A stretch of 64,000 bases of DNA from Streptomyces sp. A1136 (GTDB lineage Bacteria; Actinomycetota; Actinomycetes; Streptomycetales; Streptomycetaceae): the NCBI RefSeq assembly GCF_004795055.1, contig NZ_SSBJ01000027.1:1-64000 (forward strand). The letters are read 5' to 3'. The notes beneath the pieces were generated by a model. It was not told the DNA's origin and ran no database searches. It saw nothing but the letters and a program-made list of their open reading frames with translations. The translations under genes and the position numbers were made by a program. How positions within the stretch are numbered: the first letter of the stretch is position 1; each line of letters begins with the position of its first letter. Below, piece after piece: positions 35,990 through 44,901 of this stretch.

Positions 35990-37618
35990 ATGACACGCCA
36001 TCGCACGCGCGCACCCCGTCGACGGGCCCCCGTACGCCGGTTCCAGGCCACGTCGGCCTGCGTGGCGACCGGCCTCCTCGTCACCGGCCTCCTCGCGGCG
36101 CCGGCCCAGGCGCGGTCCCACGGCGACCCCGGCCCCACTCCCAGCCCAAGCACCGGCGGGGCGATCGGCACAACCGCCCGGACGGTTGGTGACGCGCGCT
36201 TCGAACCGGGCCCCTGCCCGAAGACGCCGGAACCGATAGAGGCGCTGAAAGGAGCCCGCTGCGGAACGCTCACCGTGCCCGAGAACCGCGCCAAACCCAC
36301 CGGTAAAACGATCAAACTCGGTGTCGCGATCGCCCCCGCCGCGACGGCGACCCCGAAGCCCGACCCCATCGTCTGGCTCGCGGGCGGACCGGGCGACGAC
36401 GCGGTGGGAGAGGCGAAGATGGCGATCGACGGCGGTCTGAACCGCGACCGCGACGTGATCTTCATGTCCCAGCGCGGTACGTACTCGGCCGAACCGAACG
36501 TCCTCTGCCGCAACATCGACGCGTTCAACGCACGCTCCGTCGGCCTCGTCTTCGGCGCTCCGTCCACCGAGCGCCTGCACGTGCAGGCCACGAAGACCTG
36601 CCGCGACAAGCTCGCGGCCCGAGGAATCGACCTCAGTGCCTACAACGACACCGAGAGCACCGCCGACTACGAGGACCTGCGCGCCACACTGGGCATCAAG
36701 CAGTGGAACCTCTTCGGCATCTCCTACGGCACCCACCTGGCGTTGGTCTACATGCGCCTGCACCCCGAGGGGCTCCGCTCCGTGGGCATCGACGGCATAC
36801 TGCCGCCGTCCAAGGGCGGCTCCGCCCTGACCTGGAGCAGCGCCAAGCAGGGCTTCGACGGGCTGTTCAAAGCCTGCGAGCAGCAGCCGGCTTGCGACAA
36901 GCGCTACCCGAACCTGTCGGCCACCTTCGACCGGCTCGTCCGTCAACTCGAAGCGAAGCCGGTCACCACCTCCGTGACACTCCCCGGCAGCGACAAGCCG
37001 GTGAAGGTCGTACTGGACGGCGGAGCCCTGGTGAACTGGATGACCTCCGCCACCCACGTGGCCCCCCAGGTACCCGCCGCGCTCGACGAGTTGGCCCACG
37101 GCAAGCCGCAGCGCATCGCCCGACAGTGGGCGGGCGGCAAGCTCAGCCCGGCCGCCATGGGACGGGTCGCGCACGGACTCTCCTACGGCGTCTTCTGCAG
37201 CGAGTGGATACCGTACGAGACCCAGGAGCAAGCGCTCCAGGGCGGTCGGGAAGCGTTCCCGACCTTCCCCCGCTCCGTGCAGGCCGAGGCTCCGCAGCTC
37301 ACCTACCTCCGCCCGGACTGCGACGTTTGGCGGGTCCCGGCGGCGGCGCCGTCGATCCGAGACGTCACGCGCGGCGATATCCCCACCCTCGCCATCTCCG
37401 GCGGGTTCGACTCCCAGACCGGAGCGGACAACGGACCCTACGTCGCCCGTACGCTGAGCAAGGCCAAGGTCGTCACGGTTCCGTACGAGCCGCACGTGGT
37501 GTTCGCCACCTCGAAGTGCGCCCAGGACATCACCGTCTCGTTCTTCGACACGCCGGACGCGCCCAAGACCGGCTGCCTGAAGAGTCTCAAGCCACCCGAG
37601 TTCGAGATCGGGCGATGA
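35990..37618 (+). CDS. Secreted alpha/beta hydrolase, tripeptidyl-aminopeptidase-like (paralogue)
   Basis: The product has 542 residues. A basic start MTRHRTRAPRRRAPVRRF is followed by a hydrophobic segment (TGLLVTGLLAAPAQARS), a signal peptide. The catalytic elbow GISYGT has Ser245; VWLAGGPGDDAV and ISGGFDSQTGADNG carry the loop and acid. The C-terminal His lies in PYEPHVVF. It aligns with the upstream gene along its whole length (FEPGPCPKTPEPIEALKGAR against FVPAPCPKPPEPIEALSHAR), so the pair arose by duplication. It starts 11 bp after the previous stop with GGAGGGCAG, an operon. Confidence 0.88.
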   Translation: MTRHRTRAPRRRAPVRRFQATSACVATGLLVTGLLAAPAQARSHGDPGPTPSPSTGGAIGTTARTVGDARFEPGPCPKTPEPIEALKGARCGTLTVPENRAKPTGKTIKLGVAIAPAATATPKPDPIVWLAGGPGDDAVGEAKMAIDGGLNRDRDVIFMSQRGTYSAEPNVLCRNIDAFNARSVGLVFGAPSTERLHVQATKTCRDKLAARGIDLSAYNDTESTADYEDLRATLGIKQWNLFGISYGTHLALVYMRLHPEGLRSVGIDGILPPSKGGSALTWSSAKQGFDGLFKACEQQPACDKRYPNLSATFDRLVRQLEAKPVTTSVTLPGSDKPVKVVLDGGALVNWMTSATHVAPQVPAALDELAHGKPQRIARQWAGGKLSPAAMGRVAHGLSYGVFCSEWIPYETQEQALQGGREAFPTFPRSVQAEAPQLTYLRPDCDVWRVPAAAPSIRDVTRGDIPTLAISGGFDSQTGADNGPYVARTLSKAKVVTVPYEPHVVFATSKCAQDITVSFFDTPDAPKTGCLKSLKPPEFEIGR

Positions 37619-37646
37619 ACCCGCCTCCTCCCCCGTCGGAGTCACG

Positions 37647-38549
37647 ATGGCCCCACCCCGGGACCCACCTCGCCCGGCTCGCCGACCTCACCTGCGCCGC
37701 TCCGGGTCCTCCCTCTGGCCGGTGCTGATTCCCATCGCGGTCCTGATCGTGGTGGCGGTGGCCGTGGGCTCGTGGCTGCAGTTCAACGAGCGGCAGTCGC
37801 TCGACACGGTCCAGGAGGTCGGAACCCGAGCCGCCGACCGGGTGGATGTGGCTGCCACCGTCCAACGGGTCGACGCGGCGGCCAGAGAGTTGCTCCTGCG
37901 GGTCACGGTCGTCCCGCGCGGCGACCTCGGCGAACAAGGGACCGCCCCGGTCGCCGATCTCGCCCTCCAGACCTCCGCGGCGACCCTCGGCGACCTGACG
38001 TTCAAAGCACACGAGCGGCTGACCACCCGGGACGTGCAGGTCGCGATGGTGGGGGGATCGATCAGCGACTACCCGTTCGACACCTACGAGACCGCGATCG
38101 AATTCCGGGCAGTGCTCGACGGCAAGCAGGTGCCGGTGCGGATGGTCTTCTCCAACAACGACACCCTCTTCTCCGTCTCGGCCACACCCGCCTCCTCCCC
38201 CCAAGCGGCCGTCATGCGTCTGCGGCTAACCCGTTCGGGCAGCCTGCTCGTCTTCGCGGTCTTCATGATGCTCGTGATGTGGGCACTGGCGGCATCCGTA
38301 CTCATCGGGGCCTGGTACTTGACGACCCGCCGCCAAGGCCTCGTATGGCCCGCCCTCGCCTGGATGGCCGCCACGCTGTTCGCCCTCGCGGCATTCCGCA
38401 ACACGGCCCCCGGGACACCACCGATCGGCTGCGTGTTGGACTGGTTCGCATTCCTGTGGGCCGAGACAACCATCGCCCTGTCCCTGATCGCCGTGGTCCT
38501 CACCGGCGTCCGCACCGCCCTCCGACAGGACGACACGCACGTCACGTAG
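37647..38549 (+). CDS. DUF4436 family membrane protein
   Basis: The product has 300 residues. A basic proline-rich start is followed by a membrane helix (VLIPIAVLIVVAVAVGSWLQ, ~25-44). A ~150-residue outer domain contains GSISDYPFDTYETAIEFRAV. Three C-terminal helices follow (LVFAVFMMLVMWALAASVLI; WPALAWMAATLFALAAF; TIALSLIAVVLTGVRT). The DYPFD motif and this topology are the DUF4436 family. The ATG at 37647 has CGGAG, 28 bp after the second peptidase gene, so it probably belongs to the same operon. Confidence 0.85.
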   Translation: MAPPRDPPRPARRPHLRRSGSSLWPVLIPIAVLIVVAVAVGSWLQFNERQSLDTVQEVGTRAADRVDVAATVQRVDAAARELLLRVTVVPRGDLGEQGTAPVADLALQTSAATLGDLTFKAHERLTTRDVQVAMVGGSISDYPFDTYETAIEFRAVLDGKQVPVRMVFSNNDTLFSVSATPASSPQAAVMRLRLTRSGSLLVFAVFMMLVMWALAASVLIGAWYLTTRRQGLVWPALAWMAATLFALAAFRNTAPGTPPIGCVLDWFAFLWAETTIALSLIAVVLTGVRTALRQDDTHVT

Positions 38550-38582
38550 AAGCCGTCCGGACGATCACCAGCCGCGGCAGAA

Positions 38583-38631
38583 GCGTCCGGCGTCCGGCGT
38601 CCGGCGTCCGGCGTCCGGCGTCCGGCGTCCG
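38583..38631. repeat. Seven copies of a GCGTCCG heptamer
   Basis: GCGTCCG is repeated seven times without error, followed by a partial GCG. It begins 34 bp after the stop of the DUF4436 gene. Slippage-prone simple repeat; no coding role on either strand. Confidence 0.9.
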
Positions 38632-38998
38632 GCGCATGCTCCGCCTGATCGCAAACCCGAGGCTCGACCCACCATGAAGTCGTGGCCCGTGGAGGACGTG
38701 TCGTCGAGTCGGTCGACGTGGCTGACGTTCTCGTACGCGCGGAGGAGGCCCGGACGACGGCCCGCGAGGCGAACTGTCCGACACACGGTCGGGACGCCTT
38801 TCGGGCGCCGCGCACCCGCAGAAGGAATCCGCTTGGCGGACCACCGCGACCACTGCTATTTTTTCTGAGGCCGTGCGAGAGAACGAGGAGGTGGTACCCG
38901 TGAACGCAGTATCCACATGGGTGCTCCCCTCAAGGGTCATGGTCGGGCGATAGGTCGTCCGGGAGCGCCGTTCCAGCGCACTCCCGAAAGGCACGACC
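38632..38998. other. Intergenic stretch, no supported gene
   Basis: Non-coding between the heptamer repeat and the hydrolase gene at 38999. A short run TATTTTTT near 38862 is unusually AT-rich for this DNA and may belong to a promoter or terminator. Confidence 0.35.
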
Positions 38999-39733
38999 AT
39001 GCACTTCATTTCCGAACAGCGCCTCGACGACAGCGTCTTCGAGCGCCAGTTCACCCTCGGCGAGATCCCCGGCATCCTGTGGACGCCCGCGTCCGCATCC
39101 ACCCCGGCGCCGCTGATCCTGCTCGGCCACCCCCCGCTCGGACTGCGCAAGATGTACCCCCGACTGGTGGCCCGGGCCCGGCAGGCCGTGGCGGATGGCT
39201 TCGCCGCGGCCACCATCGAGCTCCCCGGAAGCGGCGAGCGGCCCCGTTGGCACGCAGCCGAGCAGGCCCGCGCCGACATGCGCCGGGCCATGGAAGCCGG
39301 CGAGCGGGTCAGCGACGACATCATCGACGCGCTCGTCCTCCCGCTTGTCGACAAGGCGGTCCCGGAATGGCAAGCCGCCCTGGACGCCCTCCTGTCGCTG
39401 CCCGAAATCGGCGGCCCCGTCGGGTACTCGGGGGGAGTGATCTCCATCGGCGTGCGCCTCGCCCGTGTCGAGCCGCGCGTCGTGGCCGCTGGACTGTTCG
39501 CAGGCAGTTTCGTGCCTCGCACCATGTTCGAGGAGGCACGACAGGTCACCATTCCGCTGCACGTCCTACTGCAGTGGGACGACGCGGGGAACGACCGGCA
39601 GGCGGCCTTGGACCTGTTCGATGCCTTCGGCTCGAAGGAGAAGTCCCTCCACGCGAATATGGGCGGACACACCGGTGTCCCCCCGTTCGCAGCGGACGCC
39701 GCGGCCCAGTTCTTCGCCCGGCACCTGAAGTAA
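38999..39733 (+). CDS. Alpha/beta hydrolase, dienelactone-hydrolase-like
   Basis: This 244-residue cytoplasmic hydrolase has LILLGHPPLGLRKMYPRLVA, the nucleophile elbow GYSGGV (~140-146), the acid in LLQWDDAGNDRQAALDLFDA and the His in NMGGHTGVP. Lengths and order suit the dienelactone-hydrolase/prolyl-oligopeptidase-like small group. The ATG at 38999 has GAAAGG. It stands alone. The substrate is unknown. Confidence 0.82.
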   Translation: MHFISEQRLDDSVFERQFTLGEIPGILWTPASASTPAPLILLGHPPLGLRKMYPRLVARARQAVADGFAAATIELPGSGERPRWHAAEQARADMRRAMEAGERVSDDIIDALVLPLVDKAVPEWQAALDALLSLPEIGGPVGYSGGVISIGVRLARVEPRVVAAGLFAGSFVPRTMFEEARQVTIPLHVLLQWDDAGNDRQAALDLFDAFGSKEKSLHANMGGHTGVPPFAADAAAQFFARHLK

Positions 39734-40614
39734 GGCCCGGCCGTCAGGCCGCCGGCAAACGGTAAGCCGCGTTGGCCGGGGTGCTCCTCGTCGAGGCACA
39801 TCACAGCGCTCCGCTGTTGCCTCAGCGGCGGGTCCCGGCCAACTCGGCACCGTTCCGCCATGCCCGAAGCCGGCAACTGTTCTATGCGGCAGTGCTTCGG
39901 GGGCTGCCCGACCTCTGTCCCGACGCTCTGTCGGGCGAAGGGCCGCCGGCTGGCGAAATCCCGGACGGTCCAGGCCTAAGGCTGCGGCACGCCGCAGGCC
40001 CGGCTGCCTGCACCTCCGCAGACGGCCGCTCCCTGGCCCACGCCATCCTCATCCTCGGCAACCCCTTCGCTTCGACAACGCCACTCTCCCCGACCAGAGC
40101 TGTTGTTCCTGATCAACCCGGGCTCCCCTAACCCAAGGCCGGCCCCCGCGGACGTTACCCACCGCTTGACGAAACCCGTAGAGGTCCCCGCACGCCCCGC
40201 ATACACGGAAGTTCTGCGGTGTGTGCCGGGCCTCCAAGCCGGTTGACGGGTTGTCGCAACAGGATCAGCGAGCGCCCGCGGTTGCAAGGGGGCAGGCAAT
40301 GCGGTCGTCTTGGCGACTGGGCCGTCGTCCGTCGCGGATTGCCGGTGAACCGTGACATCAAGTCCGGTGAAGATCTCTCGTGAGTACAAGATCCGAGAAC
40401 ACGAGGCCCGCTGGGTTCCCGTTTGGTAAAGCACCGACATCGCAATCCTTCGGGGGGGATTGCCGGTTGGAGCACGGGCTCTCCGCCTGCCGCGTTCGCG
40501 CTCGGGAAGGACGCCTGGGCCATCCACGTCACAGCTCGGCCTGGGGCCATTCCCAGTGGCTCAGCACACCCCGTTAGGCTGCTGAGCGTACGCGCACCAC
40601 CACGGGGGATCCAC
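39734..40614. other. 880-bp gene-poor stretch
   Basis: No gene is supported on either strand. Open frames are Arg/Pro/Ser-rich, lack ribosome sites and change character within a few dozen codons. A perfect TGCGGC-AC-GCCGCA palindrome lies near 39983-39996. It may be decayed mobile DNA, since an IS5 scar follows at 41033, but I cannot show this. Confidence 0.35.
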
Positions 40615-41016
40615 ATGAGTGACGGAGATCACCTGGACGGAACGCATCCCGGCCGGAGGCTCGCCGGTGTCTACCGAGGCAAACACGACGCCGAAGGTGT
40701 CAGTCTCACGCTCTCGCTCACCCCCGGCACCAACGGTGGCACCCTGAGGGTGGAGAACTGGCCCACTGGCGACTACTACCGTGCGGAGCTGGGCGCTACC
40801 TTCAAGGGCTCGGGTACCTGGGACGTCGACACCCCCTCCAGTCCCGAGGACCATCCCCTGGTCCACCTCCACTTCACCGAACCACACGACTGGATGTCGG
40901 GTGACACGGTCGACCGTCTGTCCGTCGCCATGGACTCCACCAGGACGGTCCTGTACGAGAACTCCGACCCGGACACGTGCCCGGACTTCCGCCTGGACGT
41001 CACCAAGACGAACTGA
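40615..41016 (+). CDS. Hypothetical protein
   Basis: This 133-residue acidic, beta-rich protein contains LAGVYRGKHDAEGVSLTLSL, GTLRVENWPTGDYYRAELGA and VHLHFTEPHDWMSGDTVDRL. The alternating strands suggest a small barrel or lipocalin-like fold; no signal peptide is seen. The ATG at 40615 follows GGGGGA. I recognise no family. Confidence 0.6.
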   Translation: MSDGDHLDGTHPGRRLAGVYRGKHDAEGVSLTLSLTPGTNGGTLRVENWPTGDYYRAELGATFKGSGTWDVDTPSSPEDHPLVHLHFTEPHDWMSGDTVDRLSVAMDSTRTVLYENSDPDTCPDFRLDVTKTN

Positions 41017-41032
41017 TGCCTCAAGAGGACCT

Positions 41033-41265
41033 GGAGACGCACCCGCCATCGGATACCGTCGATGAGCTGCCGCTTGGTCCGCTTGGAGGGCCGAACCGGC
41101 CGCCTGGGAGCGGGTGACAACGGCCCGGACAGGCCGGGCGTCGACGCATCCGGGACCGACGCACCTCCGCCTGAAGGAGGCTTTACTCGGCAGGTGCCGG
41201 GGCGGTCTGACCAGCAAGATTCACCTCGCCGCGGACCGCAGCGCGGCTGCCGCGGCGATGACGAC
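41033..41265. mobile_element. IS5-family transposase fragments, head to head
   Basis: On the minus strand, 41120 down to 41033 reads RPSKRTKRQLIDGIRWRVRL, the N-terminal DUF4096-type start of IS5-group transposases. On the plus strand, 41185-41265 reads GLTSKIHLAADRS, the start of their catalytic part (usually RSRGG.T.KIHLAAD). The two parts should lie on one strand in an intact element. Here they face away from each other, so a rearrangement happened after insertion. Not functional. Confidence 0.7.
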
Positions 41266-41308
41266 GGTGGTCAGTCGTGGTGGTGCCCGGCTACCGCGGC
41301 GCAGCTGC

Positions 41309-42763
41309 TCAGCGGCTGTTGCCCGGGCGGTAGACGCTGAGGTCGCCGTACGCCGACAGGGTGCCGGACAGGTCACCGGGCTTGTGCCGCAGGGTGGCGT
41401 CCAGGAAGGCGAGAGTGGTTTCGGCGACGACGCGCGGGCTCTCGGTGCGGCCCAGGGAGCCGACTATCGAGGGCACCGGCGGAAGGTACAGGGGAGCGTC
41501 CGTGAAAGTCAGGTGCGCGGCGCCGGGGATGGTGAGCCGGTAGCTCGTCGCGGTGCTGAGCCCCAGGACCTCGGTGAGGCGGGGTATGTAGCGCGGGTCG
41601 GTCGTCGGGCCGATGGCTTGGGTGAGCGCGAGCACCGGCTGGCCAAAGGGGCGCACATCGGGGTCGCGGGGGTAGCCGTCCATGTTGATGACGGTGGTGA
41701 ACCGGCTGTCTTGGCGGGCTGCTTGCAGGGCGGCGCCGCCACCGAGGGAGTGGCCGGTCACCGCGGCCCGGGCGGTGTCCAGACGTCCGGTCAGCGGGCC
41801 CGGGATCTCACCTCGGTCCAGACGGCCCAGCTCGGTGAGGACGAAGCTGAGGTCCGCGGCCCGGATCCCCGTCGTTTCGGCGGCCCGTTTGTTGTCTTCG
41901 TCGTCGTCGCCGGTGGAAGCGATCTGGGTATTGTTCGTACGGCCGTCGGCGAGGACGACGGCTGCGGAATCGTAGGGGTGGTCGAGGGCGGCGACCACAT
42001 AGCCGTTGCCCGCCAGTTCTTCCGCCCACGCGGTGTTCTGCGTGCGCACTCCGCCCAGACCGGGAGAGAACAACACGACCGGGAACCGCCCGCCCGTGCC
42101 GGCCACCGGGGCGTCGAAGACCGAATGCGTGTGGGCACGCGGGACACCGTCGACCAGGAAGCCGGGGAGGCCGGCATAGCCCGCGAGAGCGTCGGAGACG
42201 GTGTGCGCCTCTTGCTGCGTGCGGCCGAGGTACTGGGCCGGCTGAGCTTCGGCGGGGCTCTTCGTTGCGGGGTACCAGAGTTGGACCACGACCGTGCGGC
42301 GGTCGTCGGGTTCGGGAGTGGCGGTCTCCGGGCGGTTCCGATCGGTCCACTGCATCACACGGGTGCCGACCGCGAAGTTGCCGGTCGGCTCGGGGAACAC
42401 GGGTACGGGACAGGCCCAGGCGGCCACCGGACCCGTGGCGATCAGGCCGACGCAGACCACCGATCCCGGCAACGCCAGCCACCAGCGGGCCCGCCGCGCG
42501 GGCCGGGCGGAACGGCGCCGCAGCACAGGGGAGACGGCGAACGGCAACGCGAAGGCCGCCCCTGCCAGTACCGGCAGCATCTGCCAGCGGATCCCCAGCA
42601 CGCTCAACGCGATCGCGGACAGCACGAATTCCGAGCCCGCCGCGATGGCGACGGCTCGGCGGGCGGCGGGGGGAAGCCAGCGCACCACCGCCAACGCGAC
42701 GGCACCCGACAAGGCAAGGATCTCCAGGGGGGACATGTACAGCCCCGTGATGATTTCGGTCAC
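41309..42763 (-). CDS. Membrane-anchored alpha/beta hydrolase, PAF-acetylhydrolase-like
   Basis: The product has 484 residues. The first ~130 hold four to five hydrophobic helices (LALSGAVALAVVRWLPPAAR; SEFVLSAIALSVLGIRWQML; SVVCVGLIATGPVAAWACPV). The rest is a lipase-like domain, with FPVVLFSPGLGGVRTQNTAW, VVAALDHPYDSAAVV, nucleophile elbow GHSLGG (TGHSLGGGAALQAARQ), INMDGYPRDPDV and HLTFTDAPLYLPP. It resembles platelet-activating-factor acetylhydrolase/chlorophyllase-type enzymes. Start GTG 42763 has a GAGGA site; ATG 42736 is less well placed. Controlled, probably, by the repeats at 42821-42894. Confidence 0.85.
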   Translation of the reverse strand: MTEIITGLYMSPLEILALSGAVALAVVRWLPPAARRAVAIAAGSEFVLSAIALSVLGIRWQMLPVLAGAAFALPFAVSPVLRRRSARPARRARWWLALPGSVVCVGLIATGPVAAWACPVPVFPEPTGNFAVGTRVMQWTDRNRPETATPEPDDRRTVVVQLWYPATKSPAEAQPAQYLGRTQQEAHTVSDALAGYAGLPGFLVDGVPRAHTHSVFDAPVAGTGGRFPVVLFSPGLGGVRTQNTAWAEELAGNGYVVAALDHPYDSAAVVLADGRTNNTQIASTGDDDEDNKRAAETTGIRAADLSFVLTELGRLDRGEIPGPLTGRLDTARAAVTGHSLGGGAALQAARQDSRFTTVINMDGYPRDPDVRPFGQPVLALTQAIGPTTDPRYIPRLTEVLGLSTATSYRLTIPGAAHLTFTDAPLYLPPVPSIVGSLGRTESPRVVAETTLAFLDATLRHKPGDLSGTLSAYGDLSVYRPGNSR

Positions 42764-42820
42764 CCGGCCATCCTCTGCGCCGGGTGCACGCTGCCACATC
42801 GATCCCGGGTAGCCATAGCG

Positions 42821-42894
42821 TGCAACCGAAGTCGCATTCCGAGGCATGTTCACTGTGCGACCAAAGTCGCATCCGGGCAACTCTCCTGTGCGAC
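42821..42894. promoter_or_regulatory. Three repeated operator-like sites
   Basis: Site 1 (42821-42836) is TGCAAC-CGAA-GTCGCA; site 2 (42856-42871) is TGCGAC-CAAA-GTCGCA, a perfect 6-bp inverted repeat; a half site TGCGAC lies at 42889-42894. The spacing is 35 and 33 bases, about three helical turns. They sit just upstream of the hydrolase start at 42763, as cooperative operators would. The regulator is unknown. Confidence 0.6.
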
Positions 42895-43288
42895 CGGAGA
42901 GCCCCTGGAGTCCGCCAGGTCAGCATCCGCTGCGCGACCCGCCGGTAGGAGTTTCTCCCAGCCGCGACCGACGCACGGGCACCTCGGCCTCACAGCGCCG
43001 GGATCGGCGGCCCATCCGGGTCTTCACCCGGTCGGCATCGGCATCCGGGAGCCGCACGGCCCGGCAGGTGCTCCGGCTGCGCTACGTCCGTAGCGGGGAG
43101 TCGGGCGGGCACGGCGGCCGGCCGGCCGCCGGCGGACACCGACCCGTGACTCGGGAAGACCTCCCTTCGTCGGTATCGCCGCAGTGATGAACTACCACCG
43201 CCGCCTCATGGCATGAAGCGACGTCAAAGCCCCCGTCCGAACCTTGGCGGCCTACCGGGGGCAGGCGACCTCCGGTTCGCTGCGCGCC
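42895..43288. other. Intergenic stretch, no supported gene
   Basis: Lies between the operators and the end of the leftward serine hydrolase gene. Open frames are composition shadows without starts. No gene seen. Confidence 0.35.
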
Positions 43289-44398
43289 TCAAGCAGTTGC
43301 GTCGATCGCGGCCGTGATCAGGTCTGCGAGTCGTTGTGCGGCGTTGAAATGTTGGGTGAGGCGGGTTTTGGTCATGGCGAAGGAGATACCAGTCGCGGTG
43401 TCGGCATAGACGTAGCTGCCGCCGCCACCGGCCCAGCCGAACGTGGTGGGTGCTTCCCCCGGCGGGGCACCGACGCGGCCGAGCGGGTAGCCCAGGGCCA
43501 ACCGCACGTGGTTGCCGAAGACCTGATCAGTGCCCTCGAAGGCCAGTCTCGTCAACTCCTCCAGTTGGTGTGAATCGATGAGCCGACCGTCGAGGACCGC
43601 GGCTTGCACGGCGGCGATTCCACGCGCGGTGAAGGTGCCGACTGACGGAATGTCCGCTTGCAGGATGTCGCGGCTGTTAGCCATGGCCGCGGTCGGTCGG
43701 AGTTCCCAGGGCGCGAGCACGGCACTGCCGTCGGGTGGGACGGTCTGTGGACGCACGGCGTCTTCGAGTCGCGCGAGCATGTCCAAGTCGTCGAGGGGCA
43801 CACCGAAATACACGTCACTCTCGATGTCCAGCGGTACGGTGATCCACTCGTGCAGGAGTTGGCGCATCGATTTGCCCGTGACGCGGCGTGCGGTCTCCCC
43901 GACGAGAAAGCCGAAGGTGAAGGCGTGGTACCCCGTCTCGGCCCCGGGCCGCCACCGCGGTTCGGCGTCGGCGATGGCGGTGCAGACACGCGACCAGTCA
44001 GTCAGGTCCTCGGGGCCGATGGAGCGGGGCATCGCCGGCACTCCGACCGAGTGGGTGAGCACGTGCCGAAGAGTCGCCGTTTCCTTGCCGTGGCTGCCGA
44101 ACTCGGGCCACAGGTCCACCAGCGGCGTGTCGTATCCGATGGCACCGGACCTCACGAGCAGGTGGGCGATCAGCGATGTCATGACCTTGCCGGCGGAGAA
44201 GCTGAAGAACAGGGTATTCGAGTGCGCTCTGCGCCCGGTAAGGCTGTCGGCAAACCCGGCGACGGCATCGACCACGAGAGCGCTACGGTGATATACCGCA
44301 ACCTGCAAACCAGATTCGGCCCCGGTATCGACCAGTTCGTCGAGGGCGCTCTGGACCTTCTGACGCAGTGACGACAACGTGGTCACCGACTCGGCCAC
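43289..44398 (-). CDS. Beta-lactamase-related serine hydrolase (class C fold)
   Basis: This 369-residue protein has the SxxK motif S68-A-G-K71 in FFSFSAGKVMTSLIAHLLVR, a Tyr motif GYHAFTFG and a C-terminal GWAGGGGSYVYAD that takes the place of KTG. This is the esterase/DD-peptidase-like group (EstB family), mostly esterases and not drug-destroying beta-lactamases. No signal peptide. It starts at GTG 44398 and overlaps the end of the upstream PPOX gene by 16 bp, so it is translationally coupled. Confidence 0.88.
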   Translation of the reverse strand: MAESVTTLSSLRQKVQSALDELVDTGAESGLQVAVYHRSALVVDAVAGFADSLTGRRAHSNTLFFSFSAGKVMTSLIAHLLVRSGAIGYDTPLVDLWPEFGSHGKETATLRHVLTHSVGVPAMPRSIGPEDLTDWSRVCTAIADAEPRWRPGAETGYHAFTFGFLVGETARRVTGKSMRQLLHEWITVPLDIESDVYFGVPLDDLDMLARLEDAVRPQTVPPDGSAVLAPWELRPTAAMANSRDILQADIPSVGTFTARGIAAVQAAVLDGRLIDSHQLEELTRLAFEGTDQVFGNHVRLALGYPLGRVGAPPGEAPTTFGWAGGGGSYVYADTATGISFAMTKTRLTQHFNAAQRLADLITAAIDATA

Positions 44399-44901
44399 AT
44401 GTAGCGGGTCTGGCTGGAGCTCGGTAGCTTGCCGAAGGCGAATCCGACCGTGGGCGCGACTCGATACAGCCTTACGTCACCGACAACGACGGCCTCGCCC
44501 AACCGATACCAGGCACCCTCGGGACTGGTCAGATGCGTGCCGTACTTCCGCTCGAAGTCCGCGACGGCCTGTTGACGCCCGGAGGGTTCATCCACCACGT
44601 TTGCGACACCCTCCAGGACGATGTCCACCCCGGTCAAAGCGTTGGTGCCGGTCGTCAGCACGCAATAGGGGTTCTCATCGAGGTTCCGCGCCTTGCGCTC
44701 CTGATCACCGGTGATGAAGCACAGACCGCCCAGACTCCAGGCCGCCAACAACGGCGTCACGTGCGGCCGCCCGTCAGGCCTCACCGTGGAAAGCCAGAAC
44801 ACTTCCGCCTCACCGAGGATGGCCAAGGCCGAAGCCCACGGCGTCGCGTGCGCGTCTGGGGAGGAGTACGGACCCAGCACAGCATCCGGTTCTCCGGCCA
44901 A
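44383..44901 (-). CDS. Pyridoxamine 5'-phosphate oxidase family protein (PPOX, F420/FMN type)
   Basis: This 172-residue split-barrel protein contains FWLSTVRPDGRPHVTPLLAA, LCFITGDQERKARNLDENPY, CVLTTGTNALTGVDIVLEGV and the C-terminal LYRVAPTVGFAFGK. These are PPOX/F420-dependent reductase features. It is not a true PdxH. It uses a TTG start at 44901 after AGGGA; an in-frame stop just upstream excludes longer starts. It forms a two-gene operon with the serine hydrolase. Confidence 0.87.
   Translation of the reverse strand: MAGEPDAVLGPYSSPDAHATPWASALAILGEAEVFWLSTVRPDGRPHVTPLLAAWSLGGLCFITGDQERKARNLDENPYCVLTTGTNALTGVDIVLEGVANVVDEPSGRQQAVADFERKYGTHLTSPEGAWYRLGEAVVVGDVRLYRVAPTVGFAFGKLPSSSQTRYMWPSR

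Noticed and set aside
35267..37645. Very long minus-strand open frame across the peptidase genes
   Set aside because: It is the antisense of two convincing secreted hydrolases with signal peptides and catalytic motifs. High GC keeps the opposite strand open.
38583..38631. Possible CRISPR array
   Set aside because: The heptamers are directly joined, with no spacers, and no cas gene is present. Simple tandem repeat.
43289..44398. Beta-lactam resistance gene
   Set aside because: The KTG motif is replaced by a GWAGGGG type and there is no signal peptide. The esterase group fits better.
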